Origin: Nannochloris sp. 'desiccata'
Lineage: Eukaryota > Chlorophyta > Trebouxiophyceae > Chlorellales > Chlorellaceae
Assembly (NCBI GenBank): GCA_019044685.2
Contig: JAGTXX020000014.1
Location: forward strand, 372,001-436,000
Length of the DNA: 64,000 bases
Reading direction: 5' to 3'
Each line of letters starts with the position of its first letter. Within the stretch, counting starts at the first letter, position 1. Below the pieces are notes generated by a model, which did no database searches, was not told the origin of the DNA, and was given only the letters and a program-made list of their open reading frames with translations. Made by a program: the position numbers and the translations under genes. This document shows, piece after piece, positions 22,665 through 32,590 of this stretch.

Positions 22665-23269
22665 AAAATAGGAAACAGGGTGGCCTAAAGGATCGTGAGA
22701 AAAAGTACCACCACTAAAGTAAACTTCAGGCCACCCCTAAGTATATAGATCTCAAAATGAAGGTCCCTTTAGGGGTAAAAACAAAATTGTTTTCTTCTTT
22801 GAAGAGATTGACGCCAGGCAGCCGTTTCGGATATTGAAACCATTTGCGCTGTGATAAAATGCTTGCTATTATGTAAAATTGTTGATTAACTGAAGAGGAT
22901 AGGAGCTATATCCAGGACTTCTAGTGAACTGTAGGGACCTCTGGTGTGAGCCGAGTAGATTCATATCTGAAATTTGTCTTTCCGAAGTTCGCGCCCGTTT
23001 TTTCGCTTCCGGTAGCTCAAATCTGCACCCGCAACAAAGCACCCATGTATCAACTTAAAATCCTCGCTGAGCATTGAATCCAACCAATACAAATAATTTA
23101 GCATATACTATACACGTTCAGGCCTTAAGAGGCAGGGGGACGAGCCGTTGAGTGGTAATTGAAGGAGCCATTCACAATTGTTTGAATTTTCAATTCTTTG
23201 GGATACTTTTCCATAAAAGAAGTTGGACCGTTGCTCATTGAGTTATTGGTAGTTATTATCAGCGGTTGA
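22665..23269. other. Intergenic region PAO / F-box gene
   Basis: This is 605 bases. A 9-bp inverted repeat, GGGTGGCCT (22678-22686) with AGGCCACCC (22728-22736), lies just after the PAO stop and could form a 3' UTR hairpin with a 41-base loop. The remainder is AT-rich with no gene or RNA I can recognise. The right part should hold the promoter of the F-box gene. Confidence 0.5.
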
Positions 23270-24907
23270 ATGGTAAATAAAACCGCAATGGATCCTCAAG
23301 TAAGCGTTTGGCTGGCGCAAGATGCACCAATCTCAAACGCAACAAACAAACGCAAACATGAAGGAGAATGGGAAGATCTCACAAGGCCCACTGCACTTGC
23401 TACCTGCAGTAGCATGCCTGACCAGACGAATCTGGATGATGCTGCAAATTTAGTTCCGGCATTTGCTGCAGCTGCAACTTCTTCTGGGGTACCGAGGAAG
23501 ACCCACCGCCGGCAACCAATTACTGCAGCTCCCTCACTCGCTACAGCAGAGCTCCTACCACTCCTAGACGCGCAAGTGGCACCTAATAGCAGTAATAGTC
23601 CTAGCGATGACCGCTGTGATAGCATTACCTCTGCATGCTCGGCGCTGGCCATCGGCTCTCGCTCCTGTTCTGATACAATTACGCCAGCAGCAGCAGCAGC
23701 AGCGACCTCTGTCTGTTGGGATGATCTTCCAGATGATGTGTTACGTCGTGTGTTAGACAACTTGCCTTCTTATTCACTTAGGATTGTGCGTTCGGTGTGC
23801 AAAGGATGGTGGCAAGCGAGTAATAGAACCCTCCGCTTTGCTCGCCCAGACCACCTTTATAACAATAGCTCTACCTCGACTGCTAGTACCAGTATAAACA
23901 ATACATGTGCTGGTTCCACTATTGAAACTATCCCTACAATTCCTGGTAGACCCTATTGCCTCGGCAGATCTTTCCCGAATCTAAGAATCTTAGATCTCTC
24001 CTGTTGTGATGCCGTGTTAGAGATGGTCTCACCACAAGAACTCGGTTTCCATTCCCAATTACAAGATAACGCTCTTTCCCAATTGTCTGGTTTAGTATAT
24101 TTAAAAGAACTGGTGCTGAGAGGGTGTACTCAAATCAAAGGACCGGGGCTAATTGATTTAGCTGCTCTCCCCGCTCTGGAGCACGTAGATTTTACTGGTT
24201 GTACTGGCCTAACCGATGCAGGCTTGGCTTCTGGGTTATCAGGACTTGCTCAGGTCCCTGCATTGACCTTTCTTAAATGTACTGGCCTGACAGACGCTGC
24301 TGTGGCGTTGCTTAGTGCCTTGCCAAAACTGAAACGGGTCGCCATGCCGCCACGGACGACTGATATGGGTTTAAAGACTCTCGTCACTGCTGCTCCGGGT
24401 ATTCAGCGTGTAGCGATTCGCGGATGTCAGAACGTAGGTCCTGATGGTATTGCAGCGTTACTTACTGCGCCTAATTTGAAGAGAGTGGTTGTTAGTAAAT
24501 GCCCAAAAGTGACAGCAGCTGCTTTAGGCAAAGTGACTGTCAATGTGAGTGTTGTTAGCTGTGCTCAAGCGTATCCTGGACCTATTATCGCTGCGTCAAC
24601 CACTATGCAAGGTGGTGGCAGTGGTGGTGGTAATGCTGGAGGAGGACAGCAAGGACAAGGACAGCAACACAACAGCAGCGGAGCTGGGCACAATATCAGC
24701 AATGGCGTTGACTCTACAGTATCTGCAGCGTTGCCTACTATGACGAATATCACTGCCACTACAGTGACTCCTTCTACTCGCTTTGGATATACAGGAAGAA
24801 ATAGAAATAGTGACAACAACAATACTAATTCAAACTCTGTGGCAGCTGTCGTGGCGCCTGGAGCGGCTCCGGACCTGCAATTGATGATAGCGACTTTCCA
24901 TAATTAA
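23270..24907 (+). CDS. F-box / leucine-rich repeat protein (AMN1/FBXL-like)
   Basis: This is a single exon of 545 residues. There are two in-frame starts, 23270 and 23288; the first is used only because it is longer. The first 145 residues are low-complexity. An F-box follows at about 150-190 (WDDLPDDVLRRVLDNLP, then VRSVCKGWW). Cysteine-containing LRRs of the FBXL type fill about 225-405, with repeats such as LKELVLRGCTQIKGPGL and LEHVDFTGCTGLTDAGL. F-box proteins link a substrate to SKP1 in SCF ubiquitin ligases, and the LRRs normally choose the substrate. The C-terminal 130 residues are Gly, Gln, Asn and Ser-rich. The substrate is unknown. Confidence 0.85.
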   Translation: MVNKTAMDPQVSVWLAQDAPISNATNKRKHEGEWEDLTRPTALATCSSMPDQTNLDDAANLVPAFAAAATSSGVPRKTHRRQPITAAPSLATAELLPLLDAQVAPNSSNSPSDDRCDSITSACSALAIGSRSCSDTITPAAAAAATSVCWDDLPDDVLRRVLDNLPSYSLRIVRSVCKGWWQASNRTLRFARPDHLYNNSSTSTASTSINNTCAGSTIETIPTIPGRPYCLGRSFPNLRILDLSCCDAVLEMVSPQELGFHSQLQDNALSQLSGLVYLKELVLRGCTQIKGPGLIDLAALPALEHVDFTGCTGLTDAGLASGLSGLAQVPALTFLKCTGLTDAAVALLSALPKLKRVAMPPRTTDMGLKTLVTAAPGIQRVAIRGCQNVGPDGIAALLTAPNLKRVVVSKCPKVTAAALGKVTVNVSVVSCAQAYPGPIIAASTTMQGGGSGGGNAGGGQQGQGQQHNSSGAGHNISNGVDSTVSAALPTMTNITATTVTPSTRFGYTGRNRNSDNNNTNSNSVAAVVAPGAAPDLQLMIATFHN

Positions 24908-25230
24908 ACTTTATTCTCAAGTAAATATGAAAAAATAGTATTAGCGAACTGCCTAGTACTGCATAAAGCAACAAACAAATGAAAAACTGAATAATCATTC
25001 TCTACATACTCCGTAGCGTTTCTTTCTATGATATATAATAAAAACGAATTCTTTCTCTATGTTACTTCCTTTCTTATTAAACCCACCGTTCTCTCTCTCA
25101 CACGTTTGTCTTATATTTTATGATGCATACTATTTTTTTTATTTCATTTAAAAATGTAATGTGGTACTAATTTTTCTAAAAGCAAACAAACAAAAAATGA
25201 ATTAACGAGTGGAATGAAAAATAAACTTGC
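24908..25230. other. Convergent intergenic region, F-box gene / UCHL3
   Basis: This is 323 AT-rich bases between two 3' ends with poly-T and poly-A tracts. I see nothing else in it. Confidence 0.5.
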
Positions 25231-26268
25231 TTACGATGCAGCGAGAGCAATTAATGAGAAATTTAAGCTATTCGCCTTTTCCACAAAATTCTTCTTTACA
25301 ACAGCAGCTACATCACGTAATAAACTCTCGCTCGTGGTTTCTCCGTGGTCAATAGCCCCCGCTTTTCTGCCGTCAAGTTGCCAGAGATGATTGTCGCTGC
25401 CAGGGACAAATGCCACGAAATGAAGGTCCACGTCAGCATCAGCTGGAGGGGCTTCAGTGGCACCTTGCTGTGCTGCTTCCTGTCATAACAACACAAGTAG
25501 AAATAAAAGAATTAGCAAAACGGGAAAAGAAGAAATAGGAATAGGGGAGAGAAATTTAAAAGGACAGACAGCAAGTTCTTTGGTGGTCTCTATGCGAAAC
25601 ACACAGTCATTATCTATTTCATATAAATTACGGGGTCAATTTGTTTTCTTTACCTCGTGAATAGCGTCAATAGATATGGCCCCCTCAGGTGGTTGTTCTA
25701 AATGCTTCCCACGTGCGTCCGGGGACAAGTCATTCGTATCATTTAAAAATTGCTCCAAAAATGAACCCGGTTTGAAATTTAAAACAGTTTTTGAATTAGC
25801 AACACAATGGAGTAGTCCAATGGTTCCACAGGCGTTACCAATAGTCTGTTTCATATAAAACACAGATTCGGGATTTTTAGGGGCATTGCTGGCCTTTAAT
25901 TGCTCAGCCTCTGCAAGATTGATGAGAAAAAAATGAGTTAGTCCAAGCAGGTTTCAATAGCCCCGTCGTAAGTTGTAGTTATCATATTCTCTCCCAAGCT
26001 ACATCTTAATCTATATTGATGTAGCTACATGCAATAAATTGTTTGCCTTTTCCTTACCTTCTTTTCGGATCTGCTCTGTCTCTGGGGTGATTGGAAACAA
26101 TAACAAAACAGCAAGGCAGGGCGATGGCACCATCGCCAACAACTCATCGTCGAGGCCAAAGACGTCGCAGAAGCTGTAATCCGAAGGGATGTTGCTGACA
26201 CCAAGCTTGCTTGCAAACGCATTCAAAATATCAGGGTTGGATTCTAAGGGTATCCAATGTTTTGGCAT
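25231..26268 (-). CDS. UCHL3: UCHL3-like ubiquitin C-terminal hydrolase (peptidase C12)
   Basis: Three exons, 26268-26058, 25910-25654 and 25479-25231, are joined by 147-nt and 174-nt introns, giving 238 residues (human UCHL3 has 230). The start gives HWIPLESNPDILNAF. The active-site cysteine is in QTIGNACGTIGL, the histidine in VDLHFVAFV and the aspartate in WQLDGRKAGAIDHG, so the Cys-His-Asp triad is complete. The oxyanion Gln is also present. UCH enzymes trim small adducts from ubiquitin C-termini and keep the free ubiquitin pool; UCHL3 also processes NEDD8. The third exon supplies His and Asp, so the splice at 25480-25653 is essential. The gene converges with the F-box/LRR gene. Confidence 0.92.
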
Positions 26269-27110
26269 TCTGAAAGACCGATCTTGATGCTTTTATTGAA
26301 GATTGATCACTTAGATATTAGGAGAGAAAAGAGTGCGGGGTGTCTAAATCACTTTGAAAAAATAGGAAGAGTAATACTATATTTTTTCTTGAAACCTTTA
26401 GCAGCGATTTGGAAGCTTTCAAGTCGATATTTACAATTAATAGAAAATCTGGGCGACGCCACTGGCAGCTAATCCAAACCCTGGCAACCGCAAGAAAAGG
26501 AGGGTTACCTTTGATTTGCTACATTCTGGAGTTTCTGGCGATCAAATGTATAAAATTCAAAGCTTCACGTAGCCGAATATGCAGAGGCTGCGCCCAGTGC
26601 TAGTGTCTGCCACAACTGCCACCCGCCCGCCCGCCGTCACCGCCCCGCACACTATATTGGCTTTCTATTTGTCTCCACTGCAGGTATTTACACGTAAGTC
26701 ATGCATTTAAATTGTCACAATAGTACGTGTGGCACTTTCCGAAACAAGTGTGCATCAAACTTTTGTCAAACCGTAGTGATGTCGGTTTATTTGACGTCAT
26801 GGGGCAACCAAGCGACACCCAACTATCGTCTCGGAAGGCATACCCACCTATCTTTTCCTACATCCAGCACCTCTTTATACTGCATAAACATCAACCCATG
26901 TTGTCAATCGGACAATTTCGCTTGATTAGTGGCTGAATTGACCCCGGAAACGTGTAAATTCCCAACTGCCAACTATAACTACCACGTTTGCCAGGCAGTT
27001 TTGCTTTATCCTAATCGTTATAAAGTCATTAGGACCCCATAAACTTATCTCTTGCCCTCTAGTAACTGTCTCTGCTAGTCCATCCCCCATCCTTAAGCCT
27101 GTCTGCTACC
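26269..27110. promoter_or_regulatory. Long divergent promoter region
   Basis: This is 842 bases between UCHL3 (minus) and the unknown gene at 27111 (plus). It contains a CCCG tetranucleotide run (26622-26636) and a TATAAAG at 27019-27025, about 86 bases before the plus-strand start and a plausible core promoter. No RNA gene is recognised. Confidence 0.5.
27019..27025 (+). promoter_or_regulatory. Possible TATA box of the unknown gene
   Basis: TATAAAG is followed about 86 bases downstream by the ATG at 27111, with a C/T-rich leader between. A strong TATA plus the gene's C-ending codon preference suggests high expression. This is consensus recognition only. Confidence 0.45.
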
Positions 27111-28407
27111 ATGTCTAACGCAATTCACTTGTTAACAACCACCAAGGTTGTGTCCCAGGCCGTACAGGCTGGCTCCAAGGCCACCATTCTTGTCGATGCC
27201 ACTAACAAAGGTAAATATTGCCCTGTTTTGACGCTTCTAAATGTCTCTCCGAGACCAGGGATCTCGATCGATGATTACATTCCCAACCGCAACTTTTTTT
27301 CTCTCTCGAGGTTATGGCCCCGCCGTCCCTCCAATTGTCATCTTTGATTTATTTGGTTGCATCCATTTGGTTTTCTCTTGCGTTTCGCATTATTTTTTCC
27401 TTTGCCTGAAGGGTAGTTGGCCTCGTTCCAACTGCTCTCAGCGTCTTCAGTTGCGCATTCAACTCTGCACTCATTTTCGCTCATTTTGCCTTATTTCATC
27501 CTATTTTGACATTAAATCGCCTACTTCCTGATTTATACAACATTAACGAACATCTTCTCCTTCGCATAGTTCTTTTTCCCGCTGAACACTCGCTGATGTA
27601 GACAATTCTCAACCATTCTCTTCTTCACTTTTCTATGCAGTGTCCCCTCATGCCGTCATTAATTTAGACGATTGCGTAAAGAATGGCCCCGCAATCCTCT
27701 CTATGCCCGCTGTTGGTGGTTCTAACAACAAATTCGCCCCCTTGTTGTTGGTTAAAGAAGAAGAGGTCGTCGTCAGCGAGTGCTATTTCTTTGATAGCGA
27801 CTCTGAAGATGGATTTTTGGATGATTTGGATCTTTATGCTATTGAAATCGAGGATCAAAAAATGAAAATCCGTAAAACCAAGAAGAAGGCCGTCACCAAG
27901 GTTTCTTCTCGCTCCTCTAGCAACCGCCATGTTGTAAACCGCAAGACTGAGAAATTGCAGATAGCGGCCAACCACAATGCTGCCAAGATGACCAGGGAGA
28001 TCCAACGTAAAAAGAAGACCGTCGCAAAACAAGCAAAGGTCGAAGCAAACCTTGGCGATCTTTGTGCCCCTGTAGAACCTCGTCCCGTTACCGCCTCTCC
28101 TGAGATAATTATTCGTGCACCTGCCGATCGCCCTCAGAAAGCGGTGTGCCCCGATATCTCACTGTTTGAAAAATGTATGGTTGCAGTGCCTGCCATTCCT
28201 TCTCTTCCTCCCATTGGGCTGTCTGCCAACAAGTTTGCCCCCTTGTTGTTGGTCGAAAACGAAGAAGAGGTCACCGCAAACTTTGTTGGCATTCCCCGTG
28301 AGGGTGTGTTCACCCGTGGTCTTCGTATCGTAAAGGGTTTGGTGGCCAAGGCTGCTAAATTCCTTAAGACTGCTATCAAAGCAGCCAGGAACATCATTTC
28401 CTGCTAG
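27111..28407 (+). CDS. Unrecognised basic protein with duplicated NKFAPLLLV motif
   Basis: Exon 1 (27111-27210, 33 codons plus one base) joins exon 2 (27641-28407) across a 430-nt intron, the longest in the window, giving 288 residues. I do not recognise the family. The N-terminus is a short helix-prone segment rich in Ala, Val and Thr. A motif, NKFAPLLLV followed by acidic residues and EEV, occurs twice (about residues 63-76 and 231-245), each time preceded by a hydrophobic, Pro-containing stretch and Ser-x-Asn. Between the copies lie an acidic patch (DSDSEDGFLDDLDL) and a Lys/Arg-rich helical region. The C-terminus is a basic amphipathic helix rich in Lys and Ala, ending in Cys. Codon choice (GCC, GTC, ACC, AAG) is more biased than in its neighbours, hinting at high expression. 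Confidence 0.7.
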
Positions 28408-28870
28408 TCTTGTACCTGTTTCCTTACTTCAAATATAGTACAAGCATAAGAACTCTAAGCGTCTATAAATGCCTTTGATTTTTATTGAGACCATCGCTGA
28501 GTCAGCGCCTCAAAGATTGTCAAAGTCTTCTGTTGTAGAAAGCATCTATGTTTCTTACTCTTTAGATACCTATACTTTAGTCGGTATCGTACTTCTTTAG
28601 TACTTTTGTTTTGCAGACGCGACTCAGCTTTGCAGCTCGCCTGCTTCAAATACTTACAAATGCATTTTCTAAAATTAAAAAATTAAAAATTTTATCGGGA
28701 CAGCTGCTCAGACGTGGGAAGCCCTGCCGCTATCATCAATTGGCTCCTGCTCTTACATCTATTTAAAAAAATGCATATCACAAATGTACATTATATGACA
28801 AATTCTATGAGCTAAAAAGGAATGTAAAATCCCATAAAATCAATTCAACAAAGAAATTTCAAATGATTAT
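28408..28870. other. Convergent intergenic region, unknown gene / DNLZ
   Basis: This is 463 AT-rich bases between converging 3' ends. I see no ORF or RNA gene that I would support. Confidence 0.5.
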
Positions 28871-29594
28871 TTATTTCTTAATTTTCATCGCCGCTGCATG
28901 AGCAACACCACCAACTGCATCCTTCACTGTCAGCGGCTCTAATTCGAGGGTATGATCATCTAATTTAGTGACTATCATCTCCCCCCGCTCTTTAGCAAAC
29001 TCTTCTATCGTGCCTTTAGTCCCAAACCACCCTAAATGATCAGCAATCAAGTGTCGAGCACCACATCCTGGGCATTCTACGATAACGACACCTTCTGTGT
29101 AAGCAACTTTTGAAAATGCTTTGGCTGAACGAACTTCGCATTTGCCGCAAGTGTACATCATGATAAGCTGTCGTTTTGTGAAATCTATGTGTCCAGCAGG
29201 AAGCTTCTCTGTTGGTTGTGCTGGAGGCGAGGAAGTCGATGGCGCAGTGGGGGCGGTGATGCTTTCCGGAAGATCTAAATTGTTATTGCTGGAATCTTTA
29301 GGAGGAGGAGAACTCGATGAAGGCTCTTCTATTCTACTTGGACTCGTGCTATATGCTTGAATGCGGCTAAGCATCCAAGGCTGGGTTCTACCGAGGCTGG
29401 TACTAGAAAACGTAAAAGCGGTGTGCGAGACAGGATTCAATGGAAGAGCTTCAATCAGACCCCTGCGCTAGGAACGCATTTGCAGCATTAGTCCGTGGTC
29501 TATTATTTTTGGGTTATTTGTCAAATGCAGGATCTTACCTTCCAGAGCTTTGTAAAAGGCGAAGAGCCCCGATTAATGCAGACATTCGAACCAT
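28871..29594 (-). CDS. DNLZ: DNL-type zinc finger protein (Zim17/Tim15/HEP), mitochondrial
   Basis: A small first exon (29594-29539) opens MVRMSALIGALRLLQSSG. It joins 29462-28871 across a 76-nt phase-2 intron, giving 215 residues. Without that exon the reading frame has no ATG and runs into a stop. The leader is Arg- and Leu-rich with no acidic residues, fitting a mitochondrial presequence. The domain at about 110-170 has CGKCEVRSAKAFSK and CPGCGARHLIADHLGWF, so both CxxC pairs are present, and the DNL tripeptide appears here as DHLGWF. Zim17/HEP proteins bind zinc and keep mitochondrial Hsp70 soluble for protein import. A Pro/Ser-rich linker of about 60 residues separates leader and domain. 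A plastid location, known for some plant homologues, is possible. Confidence 0.88.
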
Positions 29595-29844
29595 TGCTCC
29601 ACAGAGACTATAATGCTTCGATCGCCGCTATCAGTATAATATATCTGAATTAGTTCTGCACCTTTAGACCCACAATTGGCATGAAATCGAGCGTGACCAG
29701 GCTTTCACCGGGCGCAACTTGCTCGACAACTTCCTTGACTGCAGAAGTCCAAAACAGGCAAGGTTAAGGGGATGAGGTACTTAGGCCCTTGGACCCATTG
29801 TTACAAAATAATATTAAGCCTTGAAAATAATTGGGCCCAGCGCA
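29595..29844. promoter_or_regulatory. Divergent promoter region DNLZ / membrane protein
   Basis: This is 250 bases between divergent starts at 29594 and 29845. No clear motif is recognised. Confidence 0.4.
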
Positions 29845-31017
29845 ATGCCGAGATTTGCCCTCTTAGGTTGCCTGATCATCTTGGGATTACTTGTATTCTT
29901 AAGAGACACCCCCCTTGGCGTCGCGAACTTCCCTGGCCAAGATTGCGCTGCCTTTCAAGTTTGGCTAAATTCCAAGACCAAATACTCGCCTAAACTCAAG
30001 AGCATGCTCCCTCCACAAGACTTACTAGGTACCTCTGACACTGGGGACGCTGCATGGTCAACAGTGGCAAAAGATATCCTTGGCTGGGCCGGATGGCCTT
30101 CTACACGTAAGAAGTTTGCATCTTTCAAATCATATACATATAATCAATTGGTGGCCAACCCTAGTCTACAAAATGGAGCCTTTCTTATTGTAATCCCTGG
30201 CCCTGCGGACATAAAGCCAAGTAGAAGAAAACTTGGAAATGAGCCGTGGATTACAGCCTCCCCTGCTACTTTAGCTGACGCGCTCCCTCTAAAAGCGTTC
30301 GAAGCTCTTGCCTTGGCATTAGAATCACGCTCCCATCGTTTACGAAATTCTCAAAATAGTGAAAAGGTCATTGGTAGGCTGCATCGTTTCCATATTGAAG
30401 TTGCTCTTAGCCAATATTCTTTCCCGTTATGCCGTGGCCGTGCTGGTGCCTGTGCTATTTGGGAAGGTTCCACTGGTCGGATAATCTTGGACGCTGAGGT
30501 GGCTCAAAGAATGATCTTGAGCTCTACTGTATCAAAGTTGTTGGACAAATTTACAGTAGCTTTTGCTAATATAATCAATGATGGTGTCGCCATTGCAGAA
30601 GGAGGATCTGAAACCAATGAATATATGAAGAGTAACACTGGAGATGCATCCAAAGACGATTCCTCCTCGGGTGCCGAGTTTACCGGAGCGTTTATTGCCA
30701 AGGCTGCCACTGCTGCCATCTCCTCTCTTTTGCTTTCAACTGGTAGCGGCAGTGGTGTTGGTCGTCAGCCACTGTGGTGGTGTCTCACTTGCCCTATTGT
30801 TCTTGGTTTATTAGCCCCTTTTGTGATCAATTTTGGATTAACTGCTGCTGCTGAGCAACTCTGTGCAGCGCTTCAGTTACCGTCAGAGGAATGTTCCGAT
30901 CTGTGGTGGGGGGCGTTTGCTTTAGCGATGGTTCTTTCTTTAGGCTCTGCTGTACCTATTGTGTATGTGTATAGATTACCTGACTGCATTAAACGTGCTT
31001 TGACAGATAGAAATTAA
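29845..31017 (+). CDS. Unrecognised membrane protein with N-terminal anchor and two C-terminal TM segments
   Basis: This is a single exon of 390 residues from the ATG at 29845; the longer in-frame extension to 29821 lacks an ATG. A hydrophobic segment at about 4-19 (LLGCLIILGLLVFL core) is a signal anchor or signal peptide. A hydrophilic, probably lumenal or extracellular domain of about 270 residues follows, with Cys, Trp and His residues (for example LHRFHIEVALSQYSF and GRAGACAIWEG). Two strong membrane segments near the C-terminus (about 305-330 and 350-372) are separated by a loop with two cysteines. The end is short and basic (RLPDCIKRALTDRN). I do not recognise the family. The general plan of a lumenal domain tethered at both ends resembles ER enzyme subunits, but that is only a shape comparison. 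Confidence 0.75.
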   Translation: MPRFALLGCLIILGLLVFLRDTPLGVANFPGQDCAAFQVWLNSKTKYSPKLKSMLPPQDLLGTSDTGDAAWSTVAKDILGWAGWPSTRKKFASFKSYTYNQLVANPSLQNGAFLIVIPGPADIKPSRRKLGNEPWITASPATLADALPLKAFEALALALESRSHRLRNSQNSEKVIGRLHRFHIEVALSQYSFPLCRGRAGACAIWEGSTGRIILDAEVAQRMILSSTVSKLLDKFTVAFANIINDGVAIAEGGSETNEYMKSNTGDASKDDSSSGAEFTGAFIAKAATAAISSLLLSTGSGSGVGRQPLWWCLTCPIVLGLLAPFVINFGLTAAAEQLCAALQLPSEECSDLWWGAFALAMVLSLGSAVPIVYVYRLPDCIKRALTDRN

Positions 31018-31119
31018 ATAACACAAAAGTTTAAAGTTGTTGGGCAGACGGTAGATATAGAAGATGTACTTTATTTGGGGTGGGAAAAAGCGCGATTAGA
31101 TCTTTATGTGAAGGCTTTT

Positions 31120-32256
31120 TTAAATGTTATATCTTTTTAAAAAATCAAATTTGCTTTCATCTATTGAGCCGATACTCATTCCTGGAATCAGCTGCTCTTG
31201 TATCTTAGCTGCTGCGGTGGTAGCTGACGTGGTAGCTGAGGTGGAATCGTTGCGGTCCTTCTCAGATTTTTCGTGCCCCTCGACAGTTTCGCTCTCTACG
31301 TATAAAATAGGGATGTGAATACGTTCTATGGTTATCTCAGCATCATCTGGATCTGGGAATGTTTCTACCTTGTATAGCTCCATATACTTTCCAGAAGACG
31401 ACGGCAAAGGCAACGGCACCGGCACCGGCTCTACAGCCACTGTAGCTGCTGCTGCTGCTGCCTTCATCTGAGCATTCTTCTTCATTTTTTCATTCTTTTT
31501 CTTCTTCTTCTTTGCCTTTTTACTTCTCTCCTTGGCTTCTTCTTCATAAGCTTTTACTTTCTCATTAAACTGCGTTCTGAACGCCCGGCCAACGTCTGCC
31601 TGTTGGCGGCCTTTGGCGATCCTTACAGCTGCGATCACTCCGGCTTTCTTCGCAGAGATCTTAGCATGCTCTTCCGTGACGTCTTCTATAACTATTCCAG
31701 CGCCATGATGGACAATTTCAGGCCCGGAAGACGCCAGTTCTTTTTGTTTTTTAAGTTTCTGTTGATACAAAGCACCAGCGTTTCGGCATTCTGCTTGGAG
31801 ATTGGAAATACTTGTAGCATGCTCTAGAGCTAATTTCGCGTCACTGACAGCTCCGTCTAAATCACCTAAATCCGCCCTTGTTCTTGCTCTATTAAGGACT
31901 GCAAAGCAGACTGTTTCATTTGAAGTTTCTGCTACTTTGCCAGTGTCTACAGTGTCAATTGAAGACGCAAGCTCAATGGCTGTGGTCAGATCTTGTAATG
32001 CTTCGTCAAACTTTTCTAATTTCGCGTTGACCATTCCACGGGATACGTACCATTGTGCCTGATCTGGGAACTTGTCAAGCGCTGTAGATAGTTGCGCGAT
32101 GGCAGACGAATTGGTGCGACCTAGGAGAGGGGCTATTCTTTGGCGGAGTTCGGAGAGTTCAAGTAATGGGTTGTTTGTGGTGGTGGACGGGGGCATTTCT
32201 TCATCTTCTGAGAGGTGCTCCTCGCCACTGTGTGAATCTTCTTCTTTATGTGCCAT
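31120..32256 (-). CDS. TPR-repeat protein with basic coiled coil
   Basis: This is a single exon of 378 residues, using the first in-frame ATG at 32256; the open frame upstream lacks ATG. After an acidic start (HSGEEHLSEDEEMPP) there are about three TPR-like units (about 50-185). Examples are WYVSRGMVNAKLEKFDEALQ and VLNRARTRADLGDLDGAVSD, ending in an A-rich helix. A long Lys/Glu/Arg-rich coiled coil follows (about 225-275). The C-terminus ends with a compact conserved-looking stretch, QLIPGMSIGSIDESKFDFL. TPR proteins act as adaptors, often for chaperones, but I cannot name the partner. The gene converges with the membrane protein (102 bases) and is divergent from the next TPR gene. Confidence 0.78.
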   Translation of the reverse strand: MAHKEEDSHSGEEHLSEDEEMPPSTTTNNPLLELSELRQRIAPLLGRTNSSAIAQLSTALDKFPDQAQWYVSRGMVNAKLEKFDEALQDLTTAIELASSIDTVDTGKVAETSNETVCFAVLNRARTRADLGDLDGAVSDAKLALEHATSISNLQAECRNAGALYQQKLKKQKELASSGPEIVHHGAGIVIEDVTEEHAKISAKKAGVIAAVRIAKGRQQADVGRAFRTQFNEKVKAYEEEAKERSKKAKKKKKKNEKMKKNAQMKAAAAAATVAVEPVPVPLPLPSSSGKYMELYKVETFPDPDDAEITIERIHIPILYVESETVEGHEKSEKDRNDSTSATTSATTAAAKIQEQLIPGMSIGSIDESKFDFLKRYNI

Positions 32257-32590
32257 TACTGCTGCCCCTTGCTCGCGTCTAGCGACTTCTTCGGGTATGC
32301 TTATTTGAAATCTGATCACAACGTTTTCACTAGTTTTATTATCACTCCAGGGAGTGGGGGCTCGTTATATTGAATGGTAAAAAAGCAAAATTGAGTCTCT
32401 TAAGCTTGAAAAGAGATTTGATGCAAATAAGGCTCTGGGATCAGAGTCAAGTCGAACAATTGTTGCAAGAAAGATTCGCCCTTGCAGCTGGCTTTTAAAA
32501 CAACAGCGCAATGCCGCAAGCGACTATAATGGAATTCCATGTAGACTACCAAGTGGTTACAATAGAAAATCTGGGTTGGAGGGAGTTGCC
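32257..32590. promoter_or_regulatory. Divergent promoter region between two TPR genes
   Basis: This is 334 bases between start codons at 32256 (minus) and 32591 (plus). No motif is recognised with confidence. Confidence 0.4.
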
